The translations under genes and the position numbers were made by a program. A DNA stretch of 64,000 bases from Cheilinus undulatus. Taxonomy: Eukaryota > Chordata > Actinopteri > Labriformes > Labridae. This document shows, one piece after another, positions 50,743 through 62,800 of the stretch. Positions within the stretch are counted from its first letter, which is position 1, and each line of letters starts with the position of its first letter. Below the pieces are notes generated by a model. That model saw nothing but the letters and a program-made list of their open reading frames with translations, was not told the DNA's origin and ran no database searches. The stretch lies in the NCBI RefSeq assembly GCF_018320785.1, contig NC_054869.1:33148289-33212288 (forward strand), written 5' to 3'.

Positions 50743-51492
50743 TGGCACTCAGGGGCAGTTTGAAAATGCGTGTTTCGCAAGAACACTTCAAAAGTTAGAC
50801 TGCTGATAGCTTAACTTCTGCTGAACATGTACTGCTGATATTGGCTCAGTACTCTGCAGTGGCTGCCAGTGAGTTCAGGTACTGGTATGAGGTGTACAAC
50901 CTTATCTCTGTGTGGAGGAAATAAGCTTAACCACTTCCTTTTCTCATTTCCATGAACTGAAGTCACAGCGACTCACTTTTTTTCTCAAAGTGCAGAAGAA
51001 ACACCTCATAGTTCCTTGTTAAAGAAATATTTGTGGGATGTCCTTTTGAACTTCAGTTGTAATATAAACTTTGTTTTCTTTGTACTTTACAAATTACATT
51101 CTCTTTACAGAGTAATATTTTATGTCTTCTGGAGCCCAGAGACATTTTAACCCAGATCCCATTAATAGTGGTTAGACAATTTTAAGATATTTGAAAAAGC
51201 ATGTGACTTATCAGTTATCTTAAATCTCTGGCAGCGAGCAGTTACCATGGGATTTCCCTCTGGGAGCCATGGCAACACAAACAGAAGAAAAGATATAATG
51301 CAAGTCCGAACATTGCTTGCTGTTTACATGATTCTAAAAAGTGAATGCTAGGCAAGTAATATGGAATATGGACAGAAAAGTCTCATACAATTCACAGCGC
51401 TCATATCTTGTAAACTGCTGGAAAAGTCAACCATCACATAACTTGTTACTCTCTGACCAAAAGAGAACAACATGTCTAATTTACTATGCTGA

Positions 51493-51800
51493 TTTATTGA
51501 ACATTAAAAATGTAAAAATGCCATAAAACACTCACATACATACACATGAATAAAAGACAGATCTTAAGAGACATTAAAAGAATACACTTCCACAAAGACT
51601 GTACAATAATATACAAACAAAACTGATTTTTAAAAAATCTAATCATGGATTGAATCCCTGTGCTGGTGAAACTATTCATGTCTGACAGACAAGACCCGTT
51701 TTGGTCACATCAGACATAAAAGTGTGGACAGCAGACGCACTTACACCATTTAACAGACAAGCCAAGAACTCAACCTCTAAACTGACGCTCAGGTTGGCTC
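51493..51800 (-). other. cdc45: cdc45 3' UTR and poly(A) signal
   Basis: Downstream of the TGA stop (51801-51803, minus) about 300 nt of non-coding sequence lead to AATAAA at 51498-51493 (minus strand). The short UTR suits a compact replication gene. Confidence 0.7.
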
Positions 51801-54800
51801 TCACGACAGCAGAGTGATGAGTGCATCCAGAAACTTGCTCCTGTCCTCCGTCTTAAGCTCAATAACTGCACAGAAAAAAAAGTGAAGGCAGAAATGATTA
51901 TATAGTCCTCAGCACATCTGTCAGCCTGTTAAGATGAATGGAGCCACGGCAAAAATGAAGACAAGGTTGCCACCTTCTGTCCACATAGAAAACTACAACT
52001 CCCTATATGAAATAACTAAAAGAGGACCTGAACACAAAGTGGGCCTTGTCTAGCTGAGTGCCAACCTCTTATTTATGTAAGTCTGTCTGCTTGACCCACA
52101 GCCAGTGCAATTATTTAATTATTATGCATGGACATTTGTAGTCTGATAAATTCTTGATGAGGAAATGTATTCTACATTTACAGCTGTGCTTATGTGATGT
52201 TTGTATAGTCTGCCAAGTTGTCTGTTATCTTTACACAGGTGCTTTAAAAAACTAAAATAAATCAAGTACATTTCTTTTAATTTAGCTAGACACAGAGCAG
52301 TATGAAATTAAAAGCCAAAATGACTTACTTGAAGTGTCAAAGTGGTCATGAAGAGTTCTGGAGCTGGTGCTCTCTGCGGCTTTCTCAAAAGCTCGGCCGA
52401 AGAAACTGAAGATACAGACGGAGGGAAGAGTTCAGAAAATAAAGGCATTATTCTAAATGAATTGCATGTATGCATATTAAGCCTGCATTTGTTAATCATT
52501 CACGTCAATTACTTAACTGTTAGAGGGTTAATATGAAAATATTTGATAAGCATCCACTACTTCAATCATTTTAAAACAAAACCAAAGATCCCTAATCAGA
52601 ATCAGAATCAGCTTTATTGGCCAAGTATGTGTGCACATACAGGGAATTTGACTCCAGTAACTTTTGCTGTTTACCGTGTCAATGTGAAGGCTTTTCTCTA
52701 TTTTTTATCAATGTGAATATCTCACCTTATCATAATCAATTTTTGGTTATGGAAACACAATCCATCTCATTTTATCAACACTTCTGGCTAACTTTGAAAA
52801 TTACAAACTCTGCAAGGCAAATGGGTATTTAAAGCATTCCTCAGGTAGTTTGTTGTACACTGGGACATGGGATTAAATCTACAAAATATAAAAGAAGAAA
52901 GGCCTATCTCCCCTTTACAGGATCACATAACAAGGCAATAACACGTTTTCACTGGTAGGTCTGCAGAGTTAAAATCCAAAACTTATAAGATATGTGCAGA
53001 CTTAAACTATACAGCCAAAAAGTCAAGTTATGTTCTAAACACAAAGAGGCTACTAAAACAACTTCTTCATGAAGTCTTAATTTTTGACTAATATATTGGA
53101 GAAGCATTTATATTTATTTTGTCTACATCTGATGTTCATAATTATCTGGCATTATCCTAAATATCCAAAATATTTTACACATTTATTCCCGGATATTTCA
53201 GGACAGATTGCCCCTATAAAATCTTGACTTGTCGGTTCTTATGCACCTTACAGCAAGAGGAGAGGGGTGTCTTGGGAGGCAGGACATGACTTACAAAGGA
53301 TGGTGGGGAAATGCCAGACAAAGCAAAAGTCAGATGCTTGATGGTATTTTACCTAAGTATGGGTAAAAAAATGTGGCTGTTTACTTTCGTACATGAAGCT
53401 CTCCCTAAAAGTAGAGAAGATTTTCTTTGGTTCTATGCATGTGTGGAAAAAACTTTAAAAGAGAGGCCTTACTTCTTCTTGTCAGATGTTTCAGACTCAG
53501 GTGGGATTCCCACAACAATCACAGTTCCTTTCTCCACATCCCTGGGAGCAGCCATGATAAGGGGAAGCAGTTTGCAGCGCTTGTTCCTCGTCTAGAGGAT
53601 AAAAACATCATGAATCATAGATTCAAAATAAAACAGCATCTTCTTTTAGAGCCTGAATCCAGTTCGATACTTACAGAATGAACAAAGGCCTTCAGGAGGT
53701 ATTTGCAGAGCAGAGTCAAGGCCATGGGCTTAGAAAACAGCTTCACATCAGGTGTTCCCTACATGAGTCAGCAGGAGGAAAATACCGAGCTCATAAACTG
53801 TTCACCGTTACCAAAAGTCTACACATTAAGCGGCACAGACACTCGTACCTCCATGAGGTAGCAGTAGAGGAAGGGTCCCTGAGACAGGATGAGATTGGTA
53901 CAGATGCAGCTGGCTACAGTTTGCTGGATTGCCATCAGCTTTTTCTTTGCCAGGTCGATGCCTAAATGTAGACGCTCGAGGTTACTCCTGCACAGAGTAA
54001 AAGACACAAGCCAGGGAAAGACAGTTTACTTTGAGGTATGTTTGCATTCTGAAGAATAAATGTTCTTTCATAGCTTTAAACTCAACCTGCACATGATTGA
54101 TCCAGAGTTTTGGTCAATACGCATTTTTTATTAGGGTTCTCATCAACTAAAAGATATCAGATGAGCCAGCATCATCACTCAGAAATAAAGTTAAAAAAAA
54201 ATAAAAAAAAATAAAAAAATAAAAACACAAACATTTCTGTAAAACTGGTCCATCAGTTCAGCCAGCCAGTGACCATTTTATCAGGATATTTTGACTTTAT
54301 AACTAAAAAAACAATGATGCATTCACGTGGACTCTACTTTTCCTCTACAAGTACAGTTGACTTAAAGTCACCAGTTAACACGGTCACTGATAAAACCATC
54401 ACACCAGGAGCATCATAACTGTGCATGGTGGAAAATATTGAAAAAAAGAGAGAAGTGTAGACAGCGCTGATCTGACCACCAATTACCATGATTACTCATG
54501 TTTATTAGTTTTGAGCTCAGGATTATCGTATTTACTGTCTCCATGTTTGTAGTTTACTTCCCACAGATCAGGTAGTTTTATACGGCCTGAGCTCTCTCCT
54601 GTTTCTTCTAGTGGTATCCTCTAGTAACGTCACATACAAGCAAGTATATTTGCAAGAACGCTCATGAGGCAGTTGGAGGTATATATAGTGAATGATAAAA
54701 AAGCAAGTGTATCTAGTCATTACAGAAGCCCTGGAAAGATATGCATACAATTTATTTCACTCTGCTTCTGTGATGGCATGTCAATTTTGGATGTTTTCTA

Positions 54801-57800
54801 GAGAAATCAACACAATGCCATGGGGACGCATGCTTCCTTATCCCAAATAAGGACAAAAAATAAGTCAAGATCCTTAAGTAACAACCACAATTTACTTATT
54901 ACAGTGGAAAAACAGTAAAATCAAATATAGGGATGGTCCTGTCTGAATGTTGAATAGTCCAAAATTTACTCCGCCTCATGCCCAGTGATAGCTGGAATTG
55001 GCTTCAGGCCCCCCATGACCTCAAACAGGATAAGCAGTGTAGAAAATGGATGAGTTTCCACTTAGGCCTTGCAAACATTACTGACTTTGTCACATTTCTT
55101 TTCTGGGCCCACATTTACAAAACTCACTGAAATCAGCTCCACAACCTACCAGTAAATACCACTGATCTTGGTTCTGCTGAACTGATGCATGTTCTCCCCA
55201 TGCATTTCAGTAAGGCAGTTTAAAGTACTTCACACCTGGAAAGAGAGTCCAGAGCCTTGATGAAGTTGTCCCCATCACTGTCGTCTTTCTCTGTGCTCTC
55301 CAGTAAGGAAGCAGTAGCGTGCACCATGTCACTGGCCAGGAAACGGTTCTTAAAACCAAAGTGAACGCCAAATGTCTGGATGCGGATGTCCTTCATACTT
55401 AAAGAGGATGGAAAGAAAAATCAACAATTGAATGTCAGTGTTGCAGAAAATTAAGATTTTTTTAAATCAAGTTTCTCAGAGGATTGAGGATTCATACCCG
55501 TATTTATTGGACGATTCCTCAATGACGTCTCTTAGGTTCTCTTTGATTGACATGTCCATGGAGTTAAACTTCTGCCTCACTTGCTTCAGCGGTAGTCTGT
55601 TAATAAGACAGTGAATGCCGTTATATGCAACCTCATAGACTCGCATCAAAGTCCACCTTGATATCATTTGTTAATAGATGCTGCATTTGTAAAGAACACA
55701 AAGACTTGTTTTCTAGTGCTTTACCCCATGTCAGCTAGAAACTCTTGAAGTTTCTTTTGCCCATTAAGCGTCCAAAGCTTGAAGCTGCATGCTGTGTAAC
55801 AGGAATTACAGATGCTCTCATACAGGGACCAGTGCTGGTAGAGGGTTAGACGGAGGCTTGAGCACAGAATTAAAGAAAACTGGAGGAAAAAATAAAAAGA
55901 GCTACAGAGTTTGAACAACTGATTTTTTTTTTCCTATGACAGGTAACAAGGTACAGGCTGTGATGTATTGATCTGTAATGAGAACTTTTCAAGTGATTTG
56001 AGGATACTCGTATTCGAAGGAAATCCTCATGCAGTCAATGGAGAGGGAGTTCTCGTCGTCCTCATTGCGGTGGTTATGGCGGGAAACATGCCTCTGCATT
56101 GTGGCAACATCTGTTATATACTTCATACTACAGGAAGCAGCAGGCAAGGATAACTATGTTAGATAAGGCAAAATATATGCAAACACTCCATAATTACATC
56201 TTATATTAGGGAATTCTTACTGTGTGATTTTATCATGAACCCACTGGTCAGTCAGTCCAATAACTGCCCACCTAAAAGACAAATAGCAACTTTTCACATC
56301 AAAAGGTTTGTACTATGACCCATGCATTTCCACAGTTATGTTATTAAAAAAAATTGTTTATCTGATAGATTACCAAAGCATGTCTTTTGTGTCTTTAGTC
56401 AGCACCCACGCCAGCTCAAAAATCATCATGGCAACCTGACAAAGGCAGAGAAAACATTTATTTAATCTATTAAGGGTCAATAATAGAAGAGTACTAAAAT
56501 AACGACTAATAAATCAGTTCTAAAGCATCATGAATTAAAATCATGTTTAATTCTATCATGTGCCTTCCATTATTTTTGATCGCTTCCAAAACAGAACAGA
56601 AATAAACTTCTAAACTTACAGAAGTCCCATGATATTCATACTGCTCATAGTCAAACAAGATTTCCCTCCTAAAAGAAAGGAAAGAAAAGTGTCTGATGAA
56701 GCGTTCAGGATGTGTATAATCTAAACACCAGCTATTACAAATGTTACCTTCGTGCCTCCCACTCCCTTTTTGCTCGCTGTCGTTCAATTCTCCTCTCAAC
56801 TGCTCCCTGTAGCAACGCCACCACAAACACAAATCACTTCAGTCAAATCAACACAGTTCTGATTTATTTCAGTGCCATGTTTGATCCTGTTTAACACGTA
56901 CTTCATCAAATCTCCTTCGTTTCCCAGAGGGCTCTGAGCCTTCATCACTCTCATTTCCAGAGTCATCCCCCTCCTCTTCTTCGTCCCTGAAGATATCATC
57001 ATATGAGGGAACACCAAGGTCGTCATCCTGTTTAATTAGCAACTTTATCTGCAGTGAAATGAGAAAAGTGATATGTCAAATCCTAAAAATTAACAGGTGA
57101 AGAGTTTCAAAATCTGACTGAAGAACTTTAAGCACCAGTTTTTAAATACAGATGACACAGTGACTGAGAACTAAAACTTGAATGTGTTGCCCATGCTCTG
57201 TTATTAGCTATAATTTAAACTATTTAATTATAAATCATCACCTGGGTGTCATTGTAAACATTGACAACATCTACAGGCCGGTGAGTGTCACAGATGAAAA
57301 AGATGGAGTCATCATCTGGTTGCAGCATCTCAAGAAGGTCCACATTTGCCCCACAGTTGATGAGAACAAAGTACCGGAACTAGAGGACAGCAAAAATACA
57401 TTAAGAGTGACAGAAATGCTCCCTCCACTTTTACCCCGCAGTCACTTAGCCATAAAAACTCTCACGTTTGAATTTACCTGCTCTTTGTGTTCAAGGAAAG
57501 CTGTGCCGAGGTCCTGCCAGCCTGTTACTGGCACAAGCGTGTACTGGACCTGGTCACAGTGGAACAGCGCCTTGTAAAGAGACAGAAAAATTAATCAATT
57601 GTTTTAAGTTTAAGTGTCAAAACACATGAAGAAACTTTATATGTAGGTGAAAAGGAAGAATAGATACTTTATTAATCCCTCAGGGGGGAACGTAGTTTCT
57701 ATACTATGTTGTTCAACATGCACAAACAGAATCCTCAGTTGCAAATACTAAAAGATTCTATAGACATGTCTTGTTTTCTTAGTTAACATGATCTCAGACC

Positions 57801-59239
57801 TCTAGATCTTTACATTAACCCAAAATATAACTGATCCAAAGAGCCAAAACATTTTGTATTAAATAGTTAAATAGTCACTACCTGTATCTTAGGTACTTTA
57901 TTAGGTATCCAAGATATTATCCACATGATATTGGTATTTATTTTTCTAAATTCCTCATCTTAAGTATTTTTCAACAAACACAAGCAATAATAATAATAAT
58001 TCTGTATTATAATCAACACAATAAAAGATATATTAAACTAGTGCTAAAAAATGTGAAAAAAAATCTTATTGCAATTATTCTGACTCATATTGACAATTTG
58101 ATAGAAATTGTAGTAGTGAAGGGAATAATAATTTTTAACAGAGAAATACTGCACCTTCTGGGGTTTGAGAAGTTTTAGGTCTGAACTACATTTTAATATT
58201 GGTATCAATGTTGGCTCAAATCAATTTCCAAATATTGGCATATTGGATATCTGCAAAAAACAATATAATGCATCCCTATATTTGATTATTGATTTTATTA
58301 CAGTAAGTTCTGCTCTCCTGAGACACACCATCACTTACTGTCAACACTTCTGGCATCTTGGAGAACTACTATTTTGTGTCAATGGAAATTAAAGGCAAAT
58401 AGGATTATAAAAATGTTCTTTTAGTGCATGGACACCTTAAGCCTGAAATGTTAAGTGCAGAGGAAAGTAGAAAAGGCCTGCATTCCTTATTGGACAACAT
58501 AAACTCTTATTGGCAGGGCTGCACTGTTGATATCACAAACATAAGAGTATGCAGCAGTTGATTATACATCATGGTCAACATTGAAACACATAAGATACCA
58601 AGGCTAATTTTTACACAATAATAAGCTATGAGAACAATCAGTGTTATTCCAATAGTAGTATTAAGTGATTATCAGTGAGTTTCCACAAATCACTGAGCTC
58701 TGATCTATGCTAAGAAATATAAAACGATACTGGAAACTTTAAATCCCTTATCGTAGCAAGTGTAAATAAGGCAAACAATACCAGTAGAGCTAAATAACCC
58801 TCTTATCGGTTCATTCAAACAACATGCTTCGGTGGAGCAGATTAAACATTCCTTAATTAAAAATGTAAGTAACTTAATGACAATGAAGCAAAGTAAACAA
58901 AAGCCAGCTGCCTGTCAGTGAAGGTTGGAAGAGCTAATGTTTGCTAACTGATGCTAGCTTGTTATCTTACCTGCAGTATCTTACAGGCACAGAGAGCGTC
59001 GATATCTGACGCCACCAAGAGTGCGACTCTCTGAAAGTAAAATATTTGGTAAGAGCGGCATATACAATATTAACTTCACGTCTCCAAATTCTAACCATCA
59101 AAAGAAAGCAGGAATCCTCTATTTACGTTAGCAAACTGTTCCTCATAGTACAAGTAAGCTAACGTGCGACAGTTAGCTCCAAACTTACCTGGTTGGCAAC
59201 AACTTCATAAAACTCCTTCCTTATGTCCGTGATAAACAT
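51801..59239 (-). CDS. cdc45: Cdc45 replication initiation factor, complete, 18 exons
   Basis: Subunit of the CMG helicase (Cdc45-MCM-GINS) that unwinds DNA at replication forks; nuclear. Minus-strand exons: 59189-59239, 58971-59030, 57478-57570, 57242-57379, 56902-57048, 56748-56806, 56620-56668, 56374-56435, 56221-56271, 56008-56127, 55725-55856, 55498-55596, 55236-55397, 53849-53987, 53675-53758, 53473-53591, 52329-52405, 51801-51865. All have GT-AG borders and sum to 1707 nt: 568 residues plus stop (human 566). It starts [14 protein letters not shown] and ends LDALITLLS. The RecJ/DHH-like fold is marked by SDIDALCAC (25-33) and CDTHRP (98-103); Cdc45 is known to lack nuclease activity. 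An acidic loop (about 135-153) precedes a basic GKRRR (156-160). Other family strings seen: [58 protein letters not shown]. The gene is intact with no frameshift. Confidence 0.97.
52597..52665 (-). repeat. LINE-type tail fragment in a cdc45 intron
   Basis: 'aatcagaatcagctttattgg' followed by 'ccaagtatgtgtgcacatacagggaatttga' is a widespread fish non-LTR tail in reverse orientation. It lies in the intron between exons 52329-52405 and 53473-53591. Confidence 0.45.
57659..57702 (-). repeat. LINE tail fragment in a cdc45 intron
   Basis: 'gatactttattaatccctcagggg' is the reverse complement of the standard Rex1-type 3' end (CCC...GGGATTAATAAAGTATC). It is a short relic. Confidence 0.45.
58155..58280 (+). 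repeat. Repeat end fragment in cdc45 intron 2
   Basis: The run 'ggcatattggatatctgcaa' to 'aatgcatccctat' resembles the end of a hAT-type fish repeat; a similar 'gtgcatccctag' phrase ends a short fragment at 19549-19564. The boundary is unclear. Confidence 0.3.
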
Positions 59240-59368
59240 TTTAAAAACTTTCAGATAAAATCTTCGTAAAATGAGATGGAACAGCGCTAAAGTGACATGA
59301 ACTACTGTTTATCTGGGGTTTGTTGTCAGACGAGGGGCTTATGTCGCTGAAGTGCTATGTTGGAAATG

Positions 59369-59401
59369 TGGCGCCAAATCTGCACGTCAGTTCCAACCAA
59401 T
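59369..59401 (-). promoter_or_regulatory. cdc45: cdc45 promoter: E2F site and CCAAT box
   Basis: On the minus strand TTTGGCGC (59378-59371) matches the E2F consensus TTTSGCGC, 132 bp upstream of the ATG. A CCAAT box lies on the plus strand at 59397-59401, about 160 bp upstream. E2F plus NF-Y is the usual control of S-phase genes, so cell-cycle regulated expression is inferred. Confidence 0.6.
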
Positions 59402-59498
59402 CACTGTAAAGGAATCGACGTACGTCATTTAGCGTAAGCAATACGCGCCACAATGAGAAATTGGAAAACAAAGCTCTTATCCCTCTGAGAACCAGCAG

Positions 59499-59800
59499 AG
59501 GTGGACAAAGTACACGACTGTTGTACTCAAGTAAACTTACAGTTATTCTAGTTAAAATTTACTTTAATAAAAGTAACAGCTCTGGTCTGAAAATCTACTC
59601 AAATAAGAGTAAAATGCATTTAATTTAAAGTTTACTTTAAGTACTGAGTGGCTACTGAGGAGTTGTACTTTCAATATATGATCTTTCCTTAGTGGCAAGA
59701 ACAACAGAATATATATACAACCAGGGTCAAGTAAAATAATACCTCTACAATAAAGTAAAATACACAGCAAAATGTAATTTTAATCAAACTCACGCAGAGT
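59499..59800 (+). mobile_element. hAT-like element fragment next to the cdc45 promoter
   Basis: It begins AGCAGAGGTGGACAAAGTAC with 'tgtactcaagtaaactta', the same end type as the element at 32160-32859. The right end is missing. It lies about 100 bp upstream of the cdc45 CCAAT box, so it marks the likely outer limit of the promoter. Confidence 0.5.
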
Positions 59801-62800
59801 TAAATTTCACACTTTAAGAGAGTCTATGACAGATCTGCAGTAACTCGTGAAAACCTGGGGCAAGGTGGGTCTCCTCTAGCAAGAACAAATCAGAGAGTCG
59901 ATCTCATTGCAAGGCAATGCATACTGATTTAAAGTAATTAAATGGAGGGTGTCAACCAAAGATGTATAAAAACATATTATTTCATGTTAGTTTGTATGTG
60001 CAACATATATGTGGACGTAAATGCAAATGTATATTTAACCCATGTATATCCTGGTATGCATAACATGACTCAATAATTATCTACCATATGAGTAACTATC
60101 AGTCTTGGAAACTTATTTTTGAGACATTGGTTTTCACATTTTCTTTTGCTTCTTTCTTCTTTTGTTTCTTTTTGACATGTCTTTTTGATTCTATTCTTTG
60201 TTACAAAGTCTAATTATACTAGAAATATAGTGCGGTTTAATTACAATCCCTTTTCATACCTCACCAGCACAGTCTTTATTTGACTCTTTCCCCGTGAAAG
60301 AGGCTTCAATGCCACAAAAAACTGTGTATCTCATGTGCAAATAAATAAAATAAATAAATAAAAATAAACTGATGAACAATACGTGGTATTGGAACACCTT
60401 ATGTCACATGTTGCAGGAACTATAACACTGTGGATAACTTCACTCATGGTGCAAATGTGTCCCACTATATTGCTCCAACTGCTGATAATTCTACTGAGAC
60501 ATTTGTAACTGTTGTTAAATCTTTTACTCAAACCCTCAGTCTTAACAGGTCTTGTAACTCTAAAACACTTCTAAAAAAATTGATTCTGACTCAAAGAAAA
60601 ATAAGCAAAGGACAGCATATAATATTATGTAGAAACATCATTAAGTGTCACAAAAAGTCATTGAAAGCATCACAACATGTACAATCAGGAAACTGTACCA
60701 GCATGAACTGCTGCTATGTGCTCCTGCAAGCCAAGGCAAATCAGGATGACATCAATAAAGCAAACAGGCAAGTTTTAGTAGAGTCCCTTTTCATGACAGT
60801 AGATCTGTAAAGACCTGATACAGCTACATGTACATCAATAATTTAGTGTAGATGAGATTTTGTGGGAGGTACTGAAGGAGATATGTTGCCCCTTCCTGTG
60901 CGAAACATGCAGGAATTTATCAAAATGCAGCAAACTCTAATGAATATTTCCCATGGCTGTTTGCCTAAAACCTATGTGCCCTCAATCATGTTTTCTATTT
61001 GCATGACATAAAATGATTACATTTAAAGTAAACAAATATTCAAAGTCGAGTAAACTCCCACATATCCCAAAACAAAATACTCTTAACCTGTACACCATCA
61101 CAAAAATCCCTTTTAGATTGACAGAGATAATACAGTTTTTTCACTTTACATGATTCCACCCTGAAAACTTCACATTTTAATCTACAAAACAAAAAAATAT
61201 GAAAATAAATTTTTTATGAGGTTAAGAGAGGCTGCATGCCAAGATTTCACATCACATAGTATCATCCCAACTGAATTCTACAAACTGTAAAATATAAGTT
61301 AATCAAAATTCGAGAACAATTTTCTTTCCACAACAGGACAGTGAACATACACTGTGACGTGCAATATATACTTCATTCATTACCTAACAGCGATAAAGTT
61401 ATGTAGTTAACAAAGGCACAAATTCATCATTTTTTTTCTGCCAAGTTTGGTCTGAAACCACTGTCATCTGGCTGATTTGAGCCTGACTCACAGCAACGAG
61501 CAAAAAGTGCTTTGTTGACCCTGCAAAACTTTGGCTGGTTTCACATAAAAACTGAAACACAATAGTTTTGTCTGTGTTCTACAGAGGAGTGTCAGGGTCA
61601 AACATGAGAGATACACAAAAGGAGGAAGAATTGTTTTCAATATGCACTTTGAGAAAAAGTCAGGTTGACAATAATGTTGAAATTCAATTTTGGAGATGCT
61701 TTTCTTGTTGCTGCTTTGAACTATTTTTCCTTGAAAATTTGACTTTTTTCTTGACAATCCATCTTTTTTCTTAAAATGCTTAAAGATAAACATATTTGTC
61801 TCATTTTTTTAATGCCTGACCCCAACACTCGAAAGTAGTTCTCACATTTCAACAAATTAATCACAAATTAGTAAAATGTACCACTTTTTAAAATTAAAAC
61901 CTATAATGAAACATAAACAGATAAAAATAATCCAGAAGAATAAAATAACTGAATCACCAACTGCAATGTTTTTCTCCTTAAATAAAAAAAAAAAAAGAGG
62001 AAAGGAAAAAAAAACACTGAATTTGACCCGCTGATTAAAGTATCAACAGGATAGAAAACCTGACCAGCAGGAGCGCTGGGAGGCTAGCACCATCACCTGG
62101 AGAGGTTACGTACAGTCTGACCTGTGAACAGAAATTCAAACCAGACCTACATCAAGCCTGAGACCACTGAAATATTTGTACCATAGTTCTGTTCAATCGT
62201 ATTAACAGGTGTGCTGTCCACTTACTGCTGAGATGTGATTATCGTTTAAGAGAAGGTAAGCTGCTACATTATGGCGTTCACACTGAGGACTGGGTACGCG
62301 ATACCAACTCCTTCTAGATACTAATCAATGTGTGAAAATATTCAAAATATAATCGAGGAAGACAGAAGGATTTAAAGCAATGAGCTCAGCTGTGGAGAAC
62401 AAAGCTGTGGTGTTTCTACAGTGGTTTTCATTAATCTGCTTTACACAATACAGGCATCCGAATTGGTGCTTCCAGATAGGAAAGGATCTAATGTTAATAC
62501 GCATGAAGAGAACTCAAAAAAGACAGAGATAACAGAAATTACTCGCATAGACACCCCTTTACTGTTCCTTCAATTTCTTTTCTTAGTATTTTCAATAAAT
62601 TCTGTGAAAAGACCAAAACCAACCAATGAACTCGTCATAACCATCTCATTGAGCCTACTCTCAAAGCTGGTATGCTTGAACAGATTTTTTTTCCAGATCA
62701 TTTTTTGCAAAAATCCCCAATTTTCTTGAGCAGTGAAACTGACAGATTTCATACATACTTTTATCTTTACTCAAAAAGCTATACTATCTCTAGTTGTTGC

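Larger units (their letters stand above)
28601..51475. other. Intergenic region between cldn5 and cdc45, repeat-rich
   Basis: This is about 23 kb without a supportable host gene. The open frames are short, lack homology and mostly fall in repeats. I looked for GP1BB-like or TBX1-like coding sequence, which lie near SEPTIN5 in mammals, and found none. Repeats are listed separately. A C-rich tract at 28807-28855 and the motif cluster at 33330-33369 are the only non-repeat features of note. Confidence 0.6.

Noticed and set aside
57182..57577. 131-codon open frame on the plus strand
   Set aside because: Antisense across cdc45 exons 57242-57379 and 57478-57570 and the intron between.
60430..60810. 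126-codon open frame on the plus strand
   Set aside because: No ATG at its start in a good context, A/T-rich codons without bias, no domain I recognise and no flanking splice sites. A faint cysteine/N-glycosylation resemblance to an ectodomain was not strong enough to call.
62421..62729. 102-codon open frame on the plus strand
   Set aside because: A/T-rich, no recognisable domain, no splice context.
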